Shown: positions 26,382 to 36,240 of the stretch, one piece after another | Position numbering within the stretch: position 1 is the stretch's first letter | Layout: every line of letters starts with the position of its first letter | From: Micrococcaceae bacterium Sec5.7 | GTDB lineage: Bacteria > Actinomycetota > Actinomycetes > Actinomycetales > Micrococcaceae | Length of the DNA: 64,000 nucleotides | Reading direction: 5' to 3' | Assembly (NCBI GenBank): GCA_039636785.1 | Contig: CP144169.1 | Span: 3,782,001-3,846,000 of the forward strand | Made by a program: the position numbers and the translations under genes | The notes under the pieces: generated by a model | Seen by the model: only the letters and a program-made list of their open reading frames with translations | What the model was told of the DNA's origin: nothing | Databases searched by the model: none

Positions 26382-27314
26382 TCAGCCATGCGTACCGGCC
26401 ATGCGTACCAGCAGGGCGCCGGGATCCACTTTCATGGAGAGGTGTGAGCCCTTGCCCTCGTGGTCGCCGTCGAGCTGGAATTCCTGTTCGTGCGCCAGGC
26501 TGATCTCCACTGACTTGCCCTGGAAATATTCCACCGAGGTGTCTTTGCCCCGGCCCTTGCCCACCATTTCGGCCAGGACGCCGAGCCAGCCAAACGTGCC
26601 GCCGGGCGCCAGGACAACCAGGTCCAGGATGCCGTCATCCACCGAAGCGTCCGGGAAAATCTCAACGCCGCCCTGCAGTTTGCCGCAGTTACCCACCATC
26701 ACGCTGCGCATCCGGCGGCTGACGGCATGCTGGCCGTCAACGCTGATCTTCGCTTTGACGGGCTTGCCGGGAAGGTTGCGGACGGCGGCGTCCACATAGG
26801 CCAGCCACCCTACTTTGTCCTTGAGGTCAGAGTTGGTGTCGGCCATGATGCTGGCGTCGAATCCGAGTCCGGCCATCACCACGAAAACCTGCCCGTCCTC
26901 CGAGTGGTCAAGGGTTGCCCGCACTACGTCGATTTTCCGGTCGCTACCCAGCAGCGCGCTGCTGACGGCCGCGTCCATGTCCGTGATGTCGATGCCCAGG
27001 TTGCGGGCCAGCAGGTTTCCGGTGCCGAGCGGGATGAGTCCCACTGGCGTGCCTGTTCCGGCAAGAACCTCAGCCACGCAGCGAACCGTTCCGTCACCGC
27101 CCGCGGCCATAACGACGTCGGCTCCTGCCTCCAGCGCTTCCCGCGCCTGCCCGGTACCCGGGTCCTCCTCGGTTGTTTCGAGCCACAGCGGCTCATCCCA
27201 GCCGTTGCTCGCGCTGAGCCGTGTGAGCATGCCGCGCACATCCACATCCGCGGACTTGGCGGGATTGATGACAACGGCCGCGCGCTTCAACGGCGTGGAA
27301 TCTGAGGCTGACAT
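26382..27314 (-). CDS. diacylglycerol/lipid kinase family protein
   Basis: A 310-residue lipid kinase with the DAGK catalytic domain: GGDGTVRCVAEVL (about 77-89), PLGTGNLLARNLG (about 100-112), a GLGFDA segment, and a C-terminal domain with LDGD. It transfers phosphate from ATP to a lipid such as diacylglycerol. The ATG at 27314 is chosen because AGAAGGA precedes it. It lies between the SorC gene and the mannitol-type dehydrogenase and has no obvious link with polyol use. Confidence 0.87.
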   Translation of the reverse strand: MSASDSTPLKRAAVVINPAKSADVDVRGMLTRLSASNGWDEPLWLETTEEDPGTGQAREALEAGADVVMAAGGDGTVRCVAEVLAGTGTPVGLIPLGTGNLLARNLGIDITDMDAAVSSALLGSDRKIDVVRATLDHSEDGQVFVVMAGLGFDASIMADTNSDLKDKVGWLAYVDAAVRNLPGKPVKAKISVDGQHAVSRRMRSVMVGNCGKLQGGVEIFPDASVDDGILDLVVLAPGGTFGWLGVLAEMVGKGRGKDTSVEYFQGKSVEISLAHEQEFQLDGDHEGKGSHLSMKVDPGALLVRMAGTHG

Positions 27315-27389
27315 GGGATCCTTCTGGTTCGAAGCAGGCGTGGTTCCTCGGTGACAAGGCAATCCTAACCGCGCCCGACGGAACCGTGC

Positions 27390-28877
27390 TCAGGCTCGGG
27401 CTTCGGTACTTACCAGCTGCTCCACAGCTGCGCGGGCTCCCGAACTGTGCAGTGTATCCAGCGCCTTGAGGTACTGGCCGGTGAACCGTTCGTTGTCCAC
27501 CAGATCGCCGAAGACCCCGCGGTTCCGGAGGAACGCCAGCCTGTCCTCGCGCTGCCGCGAAGCGGCAGCCATCAGCGGTTCCCTGAGACGGTCGACGACG
27601 TCGATCGCCTCCCCTGCCTCGTCCGCACCTTCGGCGTAACGCGCCCAGGAGGCGACGATCGCGGCGGAACGGGAGATCTCGCCGTCGTGCTCCAGGTTGA
27701 TCCGGATCACCGGAACCAGCCACTTGGGGATCCGGTCCGACGACTCGGCACACAGGCGGGCCAGGGTGTCACGGACATGCTCATTGGCGAAGCGCTCGAT
27801 CAGCGTCCTCTTGTACAGTGGCAGGTCAACGCCGGGCAGGGGCGCCAGCGTGGGCGTGGCCTCGCGGTCCATGTAGTCCAGCAGGAACCGGACGAACAAC
27901 GGATCCTGGCAGGCCTCGTGCGCATAGCGGTAGCCGGCCAGGTAGCCGAAATAGCACTGGCCCTGGTGGCTGGCGTTGAGCAGCCGCAGCTTCATGAGCT
28001 CGTACGGCTCAACGTCCTCCACCAGCTGGACGCCGGCTTCCTCGAACTCCGGGCGGCCAAGACTGAAGTGGTCCTCCAGCACCCACTGCTCGAAGGGTTC
28101 GCAGACCACCGGCCACTGGTCCTCCACACCGAATTCGTCCGCGATCTCGGCGCAGTCGGCGTCCGTGGTGACGGGCGTGATCCGGTCCACCATGGAGTTG
28201 GGGAACGGGACGTTTTCGCTGATCCAGGCGCCCAGGCCGGCGTCCTTCAAGGTGGCGTAGGCGGTGAACATTTTCTTGGCGACATCGCCGTTGCCCTGGA
28301 TGTTGTCGCAGGACATCACCGTGAACGGCGCAATGCCGCGCTCACGTCGGCGGGCCAGCGCTTCGGTGACCAGGCCGAAGGTGGTCTTCGGGGCAGCGGC
28401 GGAGGCGAGATCATGGACCACGTCCGGATGGCCGGCGTCGAACTCCCCGGTCACGTGATGGAAGTTGTAGCCGCCCTCCGTGACGGTCAGGGAAACGATC
28501 CTGACCTCGGGCGAGGCCATCTTTTCGATGACCGCTTCGGGGTCTTCCGGGGCGAAGAGGTACTCCTTGATGGAGCCGATGACGCGGCCTTCACGGGTGC
28601 CGTCCGGGTTCTTGAGCACCAGCGTGTAGAGGCAGTCCTGGTCCGCCATGACCTGTTTCATTCTGGCGTCGTGGGGCAGCACCCCCACACCGCAGATGGC
28701 CCAGTCCAGGGCCGTGCCCTGGTTCATCAGCCGGTCGAGGTACATGGCCTGGTGGGCACGGTGGAAGCCGCCCACACCGAAGTGGACGATTCCCGTTTTC
28801 AGGGCGGAGCGGTCATAGCCGGGGACTGCCAGTTTGGCGGACAGCTGGGGCAGGGCGCGTGAATCGAGCGTCGTCAT
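27390..28877 (-). CDS. mannitol dehydrogenase-family polyol/hexuronate oxidoreductase
   Basis: Long-chain polyol dehydrogenase of 495 residues, the size of mannitol 2-dehydrogenase and fructuronate reductase. The N-terminal nucleotide-binding motif is FGVGGFHRAHQ (about 32-42). The catalytic Lys is in the KLRLLNASHQ segment (about 292-301). It probably oxidises mannitol or a related polyol to the ketose. Its promoter region carries GCTCAAATGAGC, the inverse of the sites in front of the polyol ABC operon, so it is probably in the same regulon. Confidence 0.88.
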   Translation of the reverse strand: MTTLDSRALPQLSAKLAVPGYDRSALKTGIVHFGVGGFHRAHQAMYLDRLMNQGTALDWAICGVGVLPHDARMKQVMADQDCLYTLVLKNPDGTREGRVIGSIKEYLFAPEDPEAVIEKMASPEVRIVSLTVTEGGYNFHHVTGEFDAGHPDVVHDLASAAAPKTTFGLVTEALARRRERGIAPFTVMSCDNIQGNGDVAKKMFTAYATLKDAGLGAWISENVPFPNSMVDRITPVTTDADCAEIADEFGVEDQWPVVCEPFEQWVLEDHFSLGRPEFEEAGVQLVEDVEPYELMKLRLLNASHQGQCYFGYLAGYRYAHEACQDPLFVRFLLDYMDREATPTLAPLPGVDLPLYKRTLIERFANEHVRDTLARLCAESSDRIPKWLVPVIRINLEHDGEISRSAAIVASWARYAEGADEAGEAIDVVDRLREPLMAAASRQREDRLAFLRNRGVFGDLVDNERFTGQYLKALDTLHSSGARAAVEQLVSTEARA

Positions 28878-28921
28878 CGAGGATCCTCAGGCGGTAGTAG
28901 GAACTTTCCGCCAGCGTATCA

Positions 28922-28951
28922 GATGAGCGCTATTGGTGTGCTCAAATGAGC
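28922..28951. promoter_or_regulatory. SorC-type sites upstream of the mannitol-type dehydrogenase
   Basis: GATGAGCGC (28922-28930) and GCTCAAATGAGC (28940-28951) lie 45-74 bases upstream of the start. GCTCAAATGAGC is almost palindromic, and CTCAAATGAGC is the reverse complement of the GCTCATTTGAG found at 25206-25216. This suggests shared control with the ABC operon. Confidence 0.6.
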
Positions 28952-28975
28952 GACGGGTTCTCAACCGCCGGGGAA

Positions 28976-30349
28976 TTACAGCCCCTTGACCGCCCCCAGC
29001 ACCTTGGTCAGGGAGTCCTTCGCGTCGCCGAACAGCAGCGTGGTCTGCGGCTCGTGCATCAGCTCGTTCTCGATCCCCGCGAACCCGGGCCGCATGGAAC
29101 GCTTGAGGAAGACCACCTGCCGCGCGTCGGCCACCTCGAGGATGGGCATGCCATAGATCGGCGAGCCGGGGGACGTCTTCGCGGCGGGGTTGACGACGTC
29201 GTTCGCGCCCACCACCAACGCCACATCGGCCGTCCTGAATTCGGAGTTGATCTCGCTCATCTCCTTGAGTGACTCGTAGGGCACATTGGCCTCGGCCAGC
29301 AGCACATTCATGTGCCCCGGCATGCGCCCGGCCACCGGATGAATTGCGAAGTCCACCCGGATGCCGCGGGCCTCGAGGGCCAGGGCGAGCTCGGCCGCGG
29401 TGTGCTGCCCCTGTGCCACGGCGAGCCCGTAGCCGGGGACGATGATCACCCGCTGCGAGTAGCCCAGCAGTACGGCGACGTCCTCCGCGCTGGAAGAGCG
29501 CACTGGCCGATCGCTCACCGCGGTCGATCCCGCCGTCGAGCCTCCCCGGAACGCCCCGAACAGGATGCCCGCCACGCTGCGGCCCATGGCCGCTGCCATG
29601 GCCCGGGTGAGGATGGTGCCCGAGGCGCCCACCAGGGTGCCGGCCACCACCAGGAGCACGTTGCCCAGCACCAGGCCGGAGGCCGCCACGGCCAGGCCGG
29701 TGAAGGCGTTCAGCAGCGAGATGACGATCGGCACGTCTGCGCCGCCCACCGGCAGCACCAGCAGTACGCCGGCCAGCAGCCCCAGCACCAGAAGCACCAG
29801 CGCGAGCGCGAAGGAACCGGTAAGGACGACGGCGGCGGCGGCACCCACCGCAGCGAGGAGCACCGCACCCATGATCACCGGCAGGCCGGGGAACACCACG
29901 GGCCGGGTGGTCATGAGCTCCTGCAGCTTGGCGAAGGTCAGGGCTGATCCGGCGAAGGAGACGGCCCCCACCAGCAGCGTGAAGACGATGGCAACGCGCA
30001 CCCAGGCGTCCTCTGTGTGGGCGAGCTCGAGCAGTGCCACAAGTGCCGCGGCCCCGCCGCCCACGCCGTTGAACAACGCCACGAGCTGCGGCATCTGGGT
30101 CATCTTCACCCGCCGTGCCACCGGCGCGGCAACCGCCGAGCCCACCGCGATCGCGGCGAGGATCCAGGGGATGTTGTCCAGTTTGACCGAGAAGAAGACC
30201 GTGACGACGGCGAGCAGCGCACCGAACGCGCCCAAAAGATTGCCGCGGCGGGCGGTGCGCGGCGAGTTCAGGCCCCTGAGTGCCAGGATGAAGCAGGCGG
30301 CCGCTGCAAGGTAGAGCACGGCCGTCCAGCTCGGGTTGAGGAGAGTCAC
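28976..30349 (-). CDS. pntB: NAD(P) transhydrogenase subunit beta
   Basis: A 457-residue membrane subunit with about nine helices in the first 270 residues and the soluble NADP(H)-binding domain III at the C-terminus (GYGLAVAQGQH, AIHPVAGRMPGHMNVLLAE and VVGANDVVNPAA motifs). The proton-pumping complex transfers hydride from NADH to NADP+. It overlaps the preceding small alpha-2 gene by four bases. An NADPH-supplying role fits a catabolic soil organism. Confidence 0.95.
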   Translation of the reverse strand: MTLLNPSWTAVLYLAAAACFILALRGLNSPRTARRGNLLGAFGALLAVVTVFFSVKLDNIPWILAAIAVGSAVAAPVARRVKMTQMPQLVALFNGVGGGAAALVALLELAHTEDAWVRVAIVFTLLVGAVSFAGSALTFAKLQELMTTRPVVFPGLPVIMGAVLLAAVGAAAAVVLTGSFALALVLLVLGLLAGVLLVLPVGGADVPIVISLLNAFTGLAVAASGLVLGNVLLVVAGTLVGASGTILTRAMAAAMGRSVAGILFGAFRGGSTAGSTAVSDRPVRSSSAEDVAVLLGYSQRVIIVPGYGLAVAQGQHTAAELALALEARGIRVDFAIHPVAGRMPGHMNVLLAEANVPYESLKEMSEINSEFRTADVALVVGANDVVNPAAKTSPGSPIYGMPILEVADARQVVFLKRSMRPGFAGIENELMHEPQTTLLFGDAKDSLTKVLGAVKGL

Positions 30350-30720
30350 TGTGCGCCCTCCTTGCCCTCGGAGGCTGGCGCGTCAGGCGCCTTTCCAGCC
30401 GATGCCTTTCCGGTGGACGCCTTCCCGGCGGACGACGGCGGGACCTTGCGGCCGCGGAACATCTCCAGCATGCGGTCCGTCACCACAAATCCGCCCACCA
30501 GATTAGCGGTGGCGAGGACGACTGCGAGCAGGGCAACCGCCAGCACCCACGGATCCTCCGCCTGACCGGCCACGATGATGGCTCCCACCAGAATGATGCC
30601 GTGGATGGCGTTGGCCCCGGACATCAGGGGTGTGTGCAGCGTGCTGGAGACCTTCGAGACCACCTCGAAGCCCACGAAGACCGACAGCACTGTGATGGTG
30701 AGCAGGCTCATGCCGTCCAT
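30346..30720 (-). CDS. pntAB: NAD(P) transhydrogenase subunit alpha, part 2
   Basis: A 124-residue small membrane subunit with three or four helices (about 1-95), matching the C-terminal membrane part of E. coli PntA, which is a separate gene in Rhodospirillum and actinobacteria. The C-terminal 25 residues are a tandem Lys/Ala/Gly/Ser tail (GKAST, GKASA, GKAPD). The start overlaps the alpha-1 stop as TGATG. Confidence 0.93.
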   Translation of the reverse strand: MDGMSLLTITVLSVFVGFEVVSKVSSTLHTPLMSGANAIHGIILVGAIIVAGQAEDPWVLAVALLAVVLATANLVGGFVVTDRMLEMFRGRKVPPSSAGKASTGKASAGKAPDAPASEGKEGAQ

Positions 30721-31982
30721 CAGGACATCCCTTCGATCCGGGCTTCTGCGGGCTGAGGCTCTGCCGGCTGAGGCTCTGCCGGTCGGGACCGCACAGCATA
30801 TGGCTCAACGTCCGGCTGAGGCTCGACGGCGAGTGCGGTAAGAGCCTCCGCCGTCGGCCCGTGCCGCACTGCGCCGCCGTGCGTCAGGCAGGCGCCCGCC
30901 ACCACTTCGTCCTCGAAATCCGGGGTCACGGTGCCCTCCCGGGTCATCAGAGCCAGCAGGTTGGCGACGTTCTTGGCGTACAGGCGCGACGCGTCGGCCG
31001 GCATGGTGGAGGCGACGTCCTTCATCCCCACCAGGGTGACGCTTCCCCGACCGTCCGCCGTGGGCACCTGGACGTCCTGGCCGGGCACGGAACCCTCCAC
31101 ATTGCCGCCGGACTCAGCGGCGAGGTCGACGACGACGGAACCCGGGCGCATGCCCTGCACCATTTCCCGGCTCACCAGAAGCGGTGCCCGCCTGCCGGGG
31201 ACAGCCGCCGTCGTGATCAGAACGTCCGCCTGGGCGACGTGCGGGGCCAGAAGCCGGCGCTGCAGGGCGCCGCGGTCGGCGCTGAGCTCCCGCGCGTAGC
31301 CGCCGGATGCCTCCGCTGTCTCCCCCACCTTGTCGAGGCCCAGCTTGATGAAGGTGCCGCCCATTGAAGCCACCTCGTCGGCCGAAGACGGCCGGATGTC
31401 GTTGGCGGAGACGCGCGCCCCAAGCCGTTTGGCCGTGCCGATGGCCTGCAGCCCGGCGACGCCCACGCCGAGGACCAGCACCCGGGCCGGAGGGACGGTT
31501 CCGGCGGCCGTCATGAAGAGCGGGAAGAAGCGCGGCAGGCGCATGGCCGCTTCGAGCACGCAGCGGTATCCGGCCACGAGGGCCTGCGAGGAAAGGGCGT
31601 CCATGGACTGGGCGCGGGAGATGCGCGGCACCAGCTCGAGGGCGAAGGAGGTCACTCCGGCGTCTGCCAGCGCCCTTACGGTGGGCAGTTCGGACGACGG
31701 CGAGGCCAGACCGATGGTGACGGCACCCCGGTGGAGGGCTTTAGCTGTCGACGGTTCGAGCGCGCGCACGTGGGCGTAGACGTCCAGCTCGCCGAGATCG
31801 AGGTCGGGGACGATCCGGCCTCCCGCCTGGTGGTACTCGTCGTCGCTGTGTCCTGCGGCGACGCCCGCGCGCGACTCGATCAGGACCTCGAGGCCCAGCC
31901 CTACCAGCTGCTTCACCGTTTCCGGCGTCGCGGCCACCCGCCGCTCCCCGTCGCGGCGTTCCCGCGGTATGCCTAGTTTCAC
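30720..31982 (-). CDS. pntAA: NAD(P) transhydrogenase subunit alpha, part 1
   Basis: Soluble NAD(H)-binding domain I subunit, 420 residues, related to alanine dehydrogenase. It begins VKLGIPRE and has RRVAATP, a nucleotide-binding VLGVGVAGLQAIGTA segment (about 171-185) and an RxPAPxLV-like RRAPLLVSREMV region. The C-terminal 35 residues are Glu/Pro/Ala repeats. The GTG at 31982 is chosen with GGGAG before it. It is the first gene of a coupled three-gene operon. Confidence 0.93.
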   Translation of the reverse strand: MKLGIPRERRDGERRVAATPETVKQLVGLGLEVLIESRAGVAAGHSDDEYHQAGGRIVPDLDLGELDVYAHVRALEPSTAKALHRGAVTIGLASPSSELPTVRALADAGVTSFALELVPRISRAQSMDALSSQALVAGYRCVLEAAMRLPRFFPLFMTAAGTVPPARVLVLGVGVAGLQAIGTAKRLGARVSANDIRPSSADEVASMGGTFIKLGLDKVGETAEASGGYARELSADRGALQRRLLAPHVAQADVLITTAAVPGRRAPLLVSREMVQGMRPGSVVVDLAAESGGNVEGSVPGQDVQVPTADGRGSVTLVGMKDVASTMPADASRLYAKNVANLLALMTREGTVTPDFEDEVVAGACLTHGGAVRHGPTAEALTALAVEPQPDVEPYAVRSRPAEPQPAEPQPAEARIEGMS

Positions 31983-32127
31983 CAGCGACTCCCTTTCGGA
32001 CGAGTACAGCGGTGCCGCTCTGGTGGGATGCGCCCGGGGATGGGCTTGACTCTCGCGGAGCGGCACTGCTGCACGTAGTTGGCTCGAGTCTATGGCCCAC
32101 AGGGCCGGCAGGGCAGTAAGGCGGGTG

Positions 32128-32229
32128 TTACGGCAGGCGCAACAAGGTCGGGGCAACCGGATCGTGGTCGCTGCTGTAGCGGCTGTCCAGGGTGAAGGTG
32201 TTGATGGCCGCCTTGCTCACGGTGATCCC
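32128..32229 (-). pseudogene. 3' remnant of an EEP-family nuclease/phosphatase gene
   Basis: Only the last 30-odd codons remain. They read SKAAINTF, then SSDHDPV, then TLLRLP before TAA. The intact gene at 10134-11063 ends with the closely matching LKAAINTF, PSDHAPV and ALIRLP. The SDHxPV segment is the C-terminal catalytic His motif of the family. No upstream part is recognisable between here and the amine oxidase stop at 32298. It marks an old deletion or recombination point at the edge of the amine-catabolism island. The stretch 31983-32297 holds nothing else that I can support. Confidence 0.7.
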
Positions 32230-32297
32230 GGCTTGACGACGGCGGCGTCCTCGGCGCGCGGGTACGTCATGTTGCGGACCACTGCCCGGCATGACCA

Positions 32298-34214
32298 CTA
32301 ATTGTGGCAATGGCCACCGTCGGCCTGAGTGGTCGGCGGGACATCGAGGACGGGGGAGCGGTCGAAGAACCCGTCTGGACGAAGCTTGAAGCCCACGGAG
32401 TCCACCGGCATGATCGGCCAGTCCTCGACGCGCGGATAGTGGGTCAGGCCGAAGGTGTGCCAGAGCACGATGTCCTGGCCGTCTATGTCGCGGTTCTGCG
32501 CGATGTACGACGGCAGGCCGGCGCCGCCCGCATTCTGGTTGACGAAGTTCCCGGTGGGGTAGCGCTCGTCCTCGGCGAAGCGGGTGATCCAGAGGTCCTT
32601 GGTGGCGAACGCCGCCCGCTGGGCCACCGAGGAGCCCTTGTCCGCCAGCAGCATCGGCTGACCCTGCGGGCACAGCTTGTAGGCCACGGGCTCGCCGAGG
32701 CGGTTGAGCGAGTTCGGGTTGGAAATGTGCCAGGTCCGGCCTTTGCGCATGTCCGCCTCGCGGACGCCCTCGGATTCGGTGGCCAGCAGCGTGCGCCGGC
32801 GGGTGAAGGCGTTGCCCCGCTCGTTGCCGTCGCCCATCGGGACGCGGACCGATTCCTCTTCCTCCACCCGGTTGGTATTGCCGTCCAGGGCCATGTCCAG
32901 GCGCGCCCCGAACAGGTGCTGGTGGAAGGGGGCGCCGAGGCCGGGCGCGATTTCCGAGGCGTAGGGATAGCCCTTGCCCGGGTGGGTGCTGGTGAAGACG
33001 ACGCCGGTGGCCTTGGCCTCGAACTCTATGGTGCCATCGAGGTAGAGGTACCAGTAGAAGCCGTAGTCGTAGTTGCCGACCGTGGTGAAGAAGGAGATCA
33101 CCAGCCGGCGGTTGCGGCGCGTGTAGTCGATGCCTGTCCAGAGGTCGCTGTGCTTGGCCAGGATGCTCCAGTCTTCTTCGTGCATGCAGATCCCGTTGCG
33201 GATTTCCCGCGGGTTGCCGAATCCATCCGCGATCACGGGGCTGAAGTAGGTGATTTCGCCTAGGCAGTCGCAGCCCAGCTCCAGTGAATTCGCGTATTGA
33301 CCCACCAGATACTCGCCCGTGTCGAAGTAGTTCTGCCAGGAGCGTACCGGTGCCGGATCACCATAGGGAACCACCATCTCCGCGATGGAGGCCCGGTTGA
33401 TCACTGAACGGCGGCGCTCACCGTCCCGGAAGGTGATGTTGTGCAGCACCAGTCCCTCACGGACGTCGAAGCCCACATCCAGGCCCCACTTTCCCCACTC
33501 CACGTGGTTGCCGCCGGTCACGGCAAAGCTCGGGCCCTCCCCCTGGGTGATGCTGATCGGCTTGAGGGTGGTGCGCAGTGGCCCGGTGAGTTCGGGGTCC
33601 GTATAGTTGCCGTGCTCCGCGGGGACCGGGACCGGACCGAAATCCAGAACCTGGTCCACGGTCTTGCCGACGATGTCCACGTATGCCACGAGTCCGTCCA
33701 CGGGGTGGGCCCAGGCGCTGTCCTCGGGGAAGTCCTGGACAAAGGCCAGCCCGCGCAGGATGCGCCGGCCCTTTTCCTCGGGGTACTCGAACACACCGGC
33801 GGACAGGGGTGCCACCCGGATCTTGGCCACATCCAGATCGCGGTCCGCCAGGGCCTTGAGCCAGCGCTCGTCCCGCGCGAGGAGTTCCTCTACGATGCCG
33901 AATTCCTCCTCCAGCACGGGCAGCTCGCCGCTGACGAAGGTGTCCAGCTCGACGGCGGACTCAACGGTGCCGCTGCTGATGGACACGACGACATCCTTGG
34001 GCGCCGCACCCGAAATATCATGCAGGAAGACCCGGAAGCGGCGGTTTACGACGCCGGCCCTGGCGTCCCGGGGCGGGTCGAGCAGGCCTTGGTAGGCGAC
34101 GCGGATGCTCTCCCCCAGCAGGCCCGCGTCAAGCAGTATGCCGCGGACAGCGGTGATTTCAGCGGCCGTCGCCAGGGAGTGGGCGGTGGCTGCGGCAAGT
34201 GAGGTGGGAGGCAT
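32298..34214 (-). CDS. copper-containing phenylethylamine (primary amine) oxidase
   Basis: Quinoprotein amine oxidase of 638 residues. It oxidises primary amines such as phenylethylamine or tyramine to aldehyde, ammonia and hydrogen peroxide. The tyrosine converted to TPQ is in GNYDYG at Y382, and both length and TPQ position equal those of Arthrobacter globiformis phenylethylamine oxidase (AGAO). FDTGEYLVG, the segment with the catalytic-base Asp, is present, as is the copper-ligand-type HQHLFGAR. The ATG at 34214 is preferred, with GGAAAGG before it. It is divergent from the TetR gene and its aldehyde product suits the dehydrogenase at 36241. Confidence 0.95.
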   Translation of the reverse strand: MPPTSLAAATAHSLATAAEITAVRGILLDAGLLGESIRVAYQGLLDPPRDARAGVVNRRFRVFLHDISGAAPKDVVVSISSGTVESAVELDTFVSGELPVLEEEFGIVEELLARDERWLKALADRDLDVAKIRVAPLSAGVFEYPEEKGRRILRGLAFVQDFPEDSAWAHPVDGLVAYVDIVGKTVDQVLDFGPVPVPAEHGNYTDPELTGPLRTTLKPISITQGEGPSFAVTGGNHVEWGKWGLDVGFDVREGLVLHNITFRDGERRRSVINRASIAEMVVPYGDPAPVRSWQNYFDTGEYLVGQYANSLELGCDCLGEITYFSPVIADGFGNPREIRNGICMHEEDWSILAKHSDLWTGIDYTRRNRRLVISFFTTVGNYDYGFYWYLYLDGTIEFEAKATGVVFTSTHPGKGYPYASEIAPGLGAPFHQHLFGARLDMALDGNTNRVEEEESVRVPMGDGNERGNAFTRRRTLLATESEGVREADMRKGRTWHISNPNSLNRLGEPVAYKLCPQGQPMLLADKGSSVAQRAAFATKDLWITRFAEDERYPTGNFVNQNAGGAGLPSYIAQNRDIDGQDIVLWHTFGLTHYPRVEDWPIMPVDSVGFKLRPDGFFDRSPVLDVPPTTQADGGHCHN

Positions 34215-34244
34215 GGTGAACCTTTCCGGATCAGCGGACAATCG

Positions 34245-34268
34245 GAACAATCCCGCTCGATTGTATTT
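34245..34268. promoter_or_regulatory. inverted repeat between amine oxidase and TetR genes
   Basis: GAACAATC (34245-34252) and GATTGT (34259-34264) form a palindrome across six bases in the divergent promoter region, with a second ACAATC just upstream at about 34238. A candidate site for the adjacent TetR or the AraC regulator. Confidence 0.4.
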
Positions 34269-34352
34269 TTGTTCTATGACTGTAGAGAATAACCTTAAGT
34301 AAGCTGGCTCACAAGGGCCTTTTAGGGCAGGATTCTATTTTCAGGGGGCATT

Positions 34353-34949
34353 GTGCCGAAGGTGGTCGACCATGACCGGCGCCGATTGCAGCTGGTCGAT
34401 GCGACCTGGCGGATCATCGCCCGCCAGGGCATCGAGGGTGCCACCATGCGCGAGATCGCGGCTGAAGCTGGATTCGCCAATGGCGCGCTGAAACCCTATT
34501 TCCCCACCAAGGATGACCTGGTCACCTTCGCCTTCGCCCACGTCTTCAACCAGACGAACCGGCGCATGGAGGAGTCGACGGCAGGCAAGCAGGGCCTGGC
34601 CGCGCTTCGGGCCTACTGCCATGAGATTCTGCCCTTGGACGAGACGAGGATCAGCGAGGCCAGGATCGTCATACCCTTCTGGCAGAGGGCCCTGACCGAC
34701 CCGGCCAAGGCCGAGCTGCACGACAAATCCATGCTTGAATGGCGCGCCGGGCTCCTCAGCTACCTGCACGAGGCGAGGGCAGCCGGAGAGATCCGCACCG
34801 CCGTGTCCGACGAGGACATCGTGGGACATTTGATGACCGTCGTCCTGGGCGCGCAGATCACGGCATTGCTGTCCGCTGCGGAGCATTCGCCCGCGCATCT
34901 GGTTGCCCAGCTGGACGGATATCTGCAGTTGCTCGCAACCGGCGCGTAG
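34353..34949 (+). CDS. TetR-family regulator
   Basis: A 198-residue regulator. The N-terminal HTH (about 10-56) has GATMREIAAEAGFANGALKPYFPTK, and the C-terminal domain (about 70-195) resembles the BetI-like ligand domain. It starts at GTG. It is divergent from the phenylethylamine oxidase gene and probably represses it or itself, releasing on an amine or aldehyde. The effector is not known. Confidence 0.87.
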   Translation: MPKVVDHDRRRLQLVDATWRIIARQGIEGATMREIAAEAGFANGALKPYFPTKDDLVTFAFAHVFNQTNRRMEESTAGKQGLAALRAYCHEILPLDETRISEARIVIPFWQRALTDPAKAELHDKSMLEWRAGLLSYLHEARAAGEIRTAVSDEDIVGHLMTVVLGAQITALLSAAEHSPAHLVAQLDGYLQLLATGA

Positions 34950-35087
34950 TCCGAAACGGGGTTTTCCGGGCCGTTATTCGCCGACTGTCGAAAAAAGGTG
35001 ACAGCCGCCCCTCGCCGGGGTTACAGTGGCAGGAATGTGTTCCACGCCACATAGCGGCAGCGCCGGAGACCGGCAGAGGGGCTATCC

Positions 35088-36056
35088 GTGACCGAGACCA
35101 GACTGCGCGCCAGGAGCGCCGGCGCCTACCTGCCGCCTCAAACGGCGGTGGTGAACTCCTTCGCCCAGTGGCACAATCTGATCTCCGAATCCTTCGTGCC
35201 GCTGGAGGTCCGCAGCGACTCGGAGAATTTCCGCGGGCGGCTGCGCTCCCAGGTGCTCGATGAACTGTCCATTGTGGAAGTCACTGCCAGTGGCCACCAG
35301 GTTCTGCGGACCCCCTCGCTCATCGCCGCCTCCGACCGCCGGTACTTCAAGTTGAATCTCCAGCTCTCCGGGCACGGCATGCTGATCCAGGACAACCGCG
35401 AGGCCACGCTGCGCCCCGGGGATCTCGCGGTGTATGACACGCACCGGCCCTATACGCTGGCTTACGACGGCGGCTTCCGGACCTTGGTCCTGATGTTCCC
35501 TCACGATGCCCTTGGCCTGCCGGTGGACTCGATTGGCCAACTGACGGCGGTGCGGATGGCCGGCGATCTCGGGCTGGGGCGGATGATCAGCCCCTTCATG
35601 GTCCAGCTGGCCGAAAACCTCGACCTGCTATCGGGCACCTGCGGCCACCGGCTCGCCCACAACGCCGTCGACCTGATTGCCACCATGTTTGACAGCGAGC
35701 TGGGCACCCGCCGCGGTCCGGCCGCCGGCACCCACGGAGACATACTCAAGAGCATCCGTCGCTACATCGAGACCAATTTGGGTGATCCAGGGATGTCGCC
35801 CGCGGACATCGCCGGGGCACACTTCATCTCGACGCGCCACCTGCACCATCTGTTCCAGGAAACCGGCACCACGGTTGCCAACTGGATCCGGACGCGCAGG
35901 CTGGAACGCTGCCGCCGGGACCTGTCCGACCCGCTCCTAGCCGGCCGTTCGGTCAGCGCGATTGCGGCGCGTTGGGGATTTATCGAGGCCGCCCACTTCA
36001 GCCGGATCTTCCGCGGTGCGTTCGGCGAACCGCCCAGCGCCTGCCGCCGCAACTGA
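35088..36056 (+). CDS. AraC-family regulator with AraC-binding-like N-terminal domain
   Basis: A 322-residue activator-type regulator. The N-terminal domain (about 40-190) resembles the AraC-binding-like domain of FeaR/AlkS-type activators. The C-terminal double HTH (about 220-320) has DIAGAHFISTRHLHHLF and ends with ARWGFIEAAHFSRIFR. FeaR activates the amine oxidase and phenylacetaldehyde dehydrogenase genes in E. coli, and this gene sits between the two corresponding genes here, so a FeaR-like role is likely. GTG start with AGGGG upstream. Confidence 0.87.
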   Translation: MTETRLRARSAGAYLPPQTAVVNSFAQWHNLISESFVPLEVRSDSENFRGRLRSQVLDELSIVEVTASGHQVLRTPSLIAASDRRYFKLNLQLSGHGMLIQDNREATLRPGDLAVYDTHRPYTLAYDGGFRTLVLMFPHDALGLPVDSIGQLTAVRMAGDLGLGRMISPFMVQLAENLDLLSGTCGHRLAHNAVDLIATMFDSELGTRRGPAAGTHGDILKSIRRYIETNLGDPGMSPADIAGAHFISTRHLHHLFQETGTTVANWIRTRRLERCRRDLSDPLLAGRSVSAIAARWGFIEAAHFSRIFRGAFGEPPSACRRN

Positions 36057-36240
36057 CGACGGGGCGCCTCCGCACAAGCTTCTGTGCAGGAGGCACAAGC
36101 TCTTCGCTCGCAGTCAAGTGCCGTTCCCGCAAAGACAAGACGTGGGCCCCGTCCCCGCGGGATAGTCATAGCACTGGCTCCAATGTGTGGGTGCCACCGA
36201 ACGCAAATTGCTGGCTACCAGCTCGACTAGGAGTTACCCG

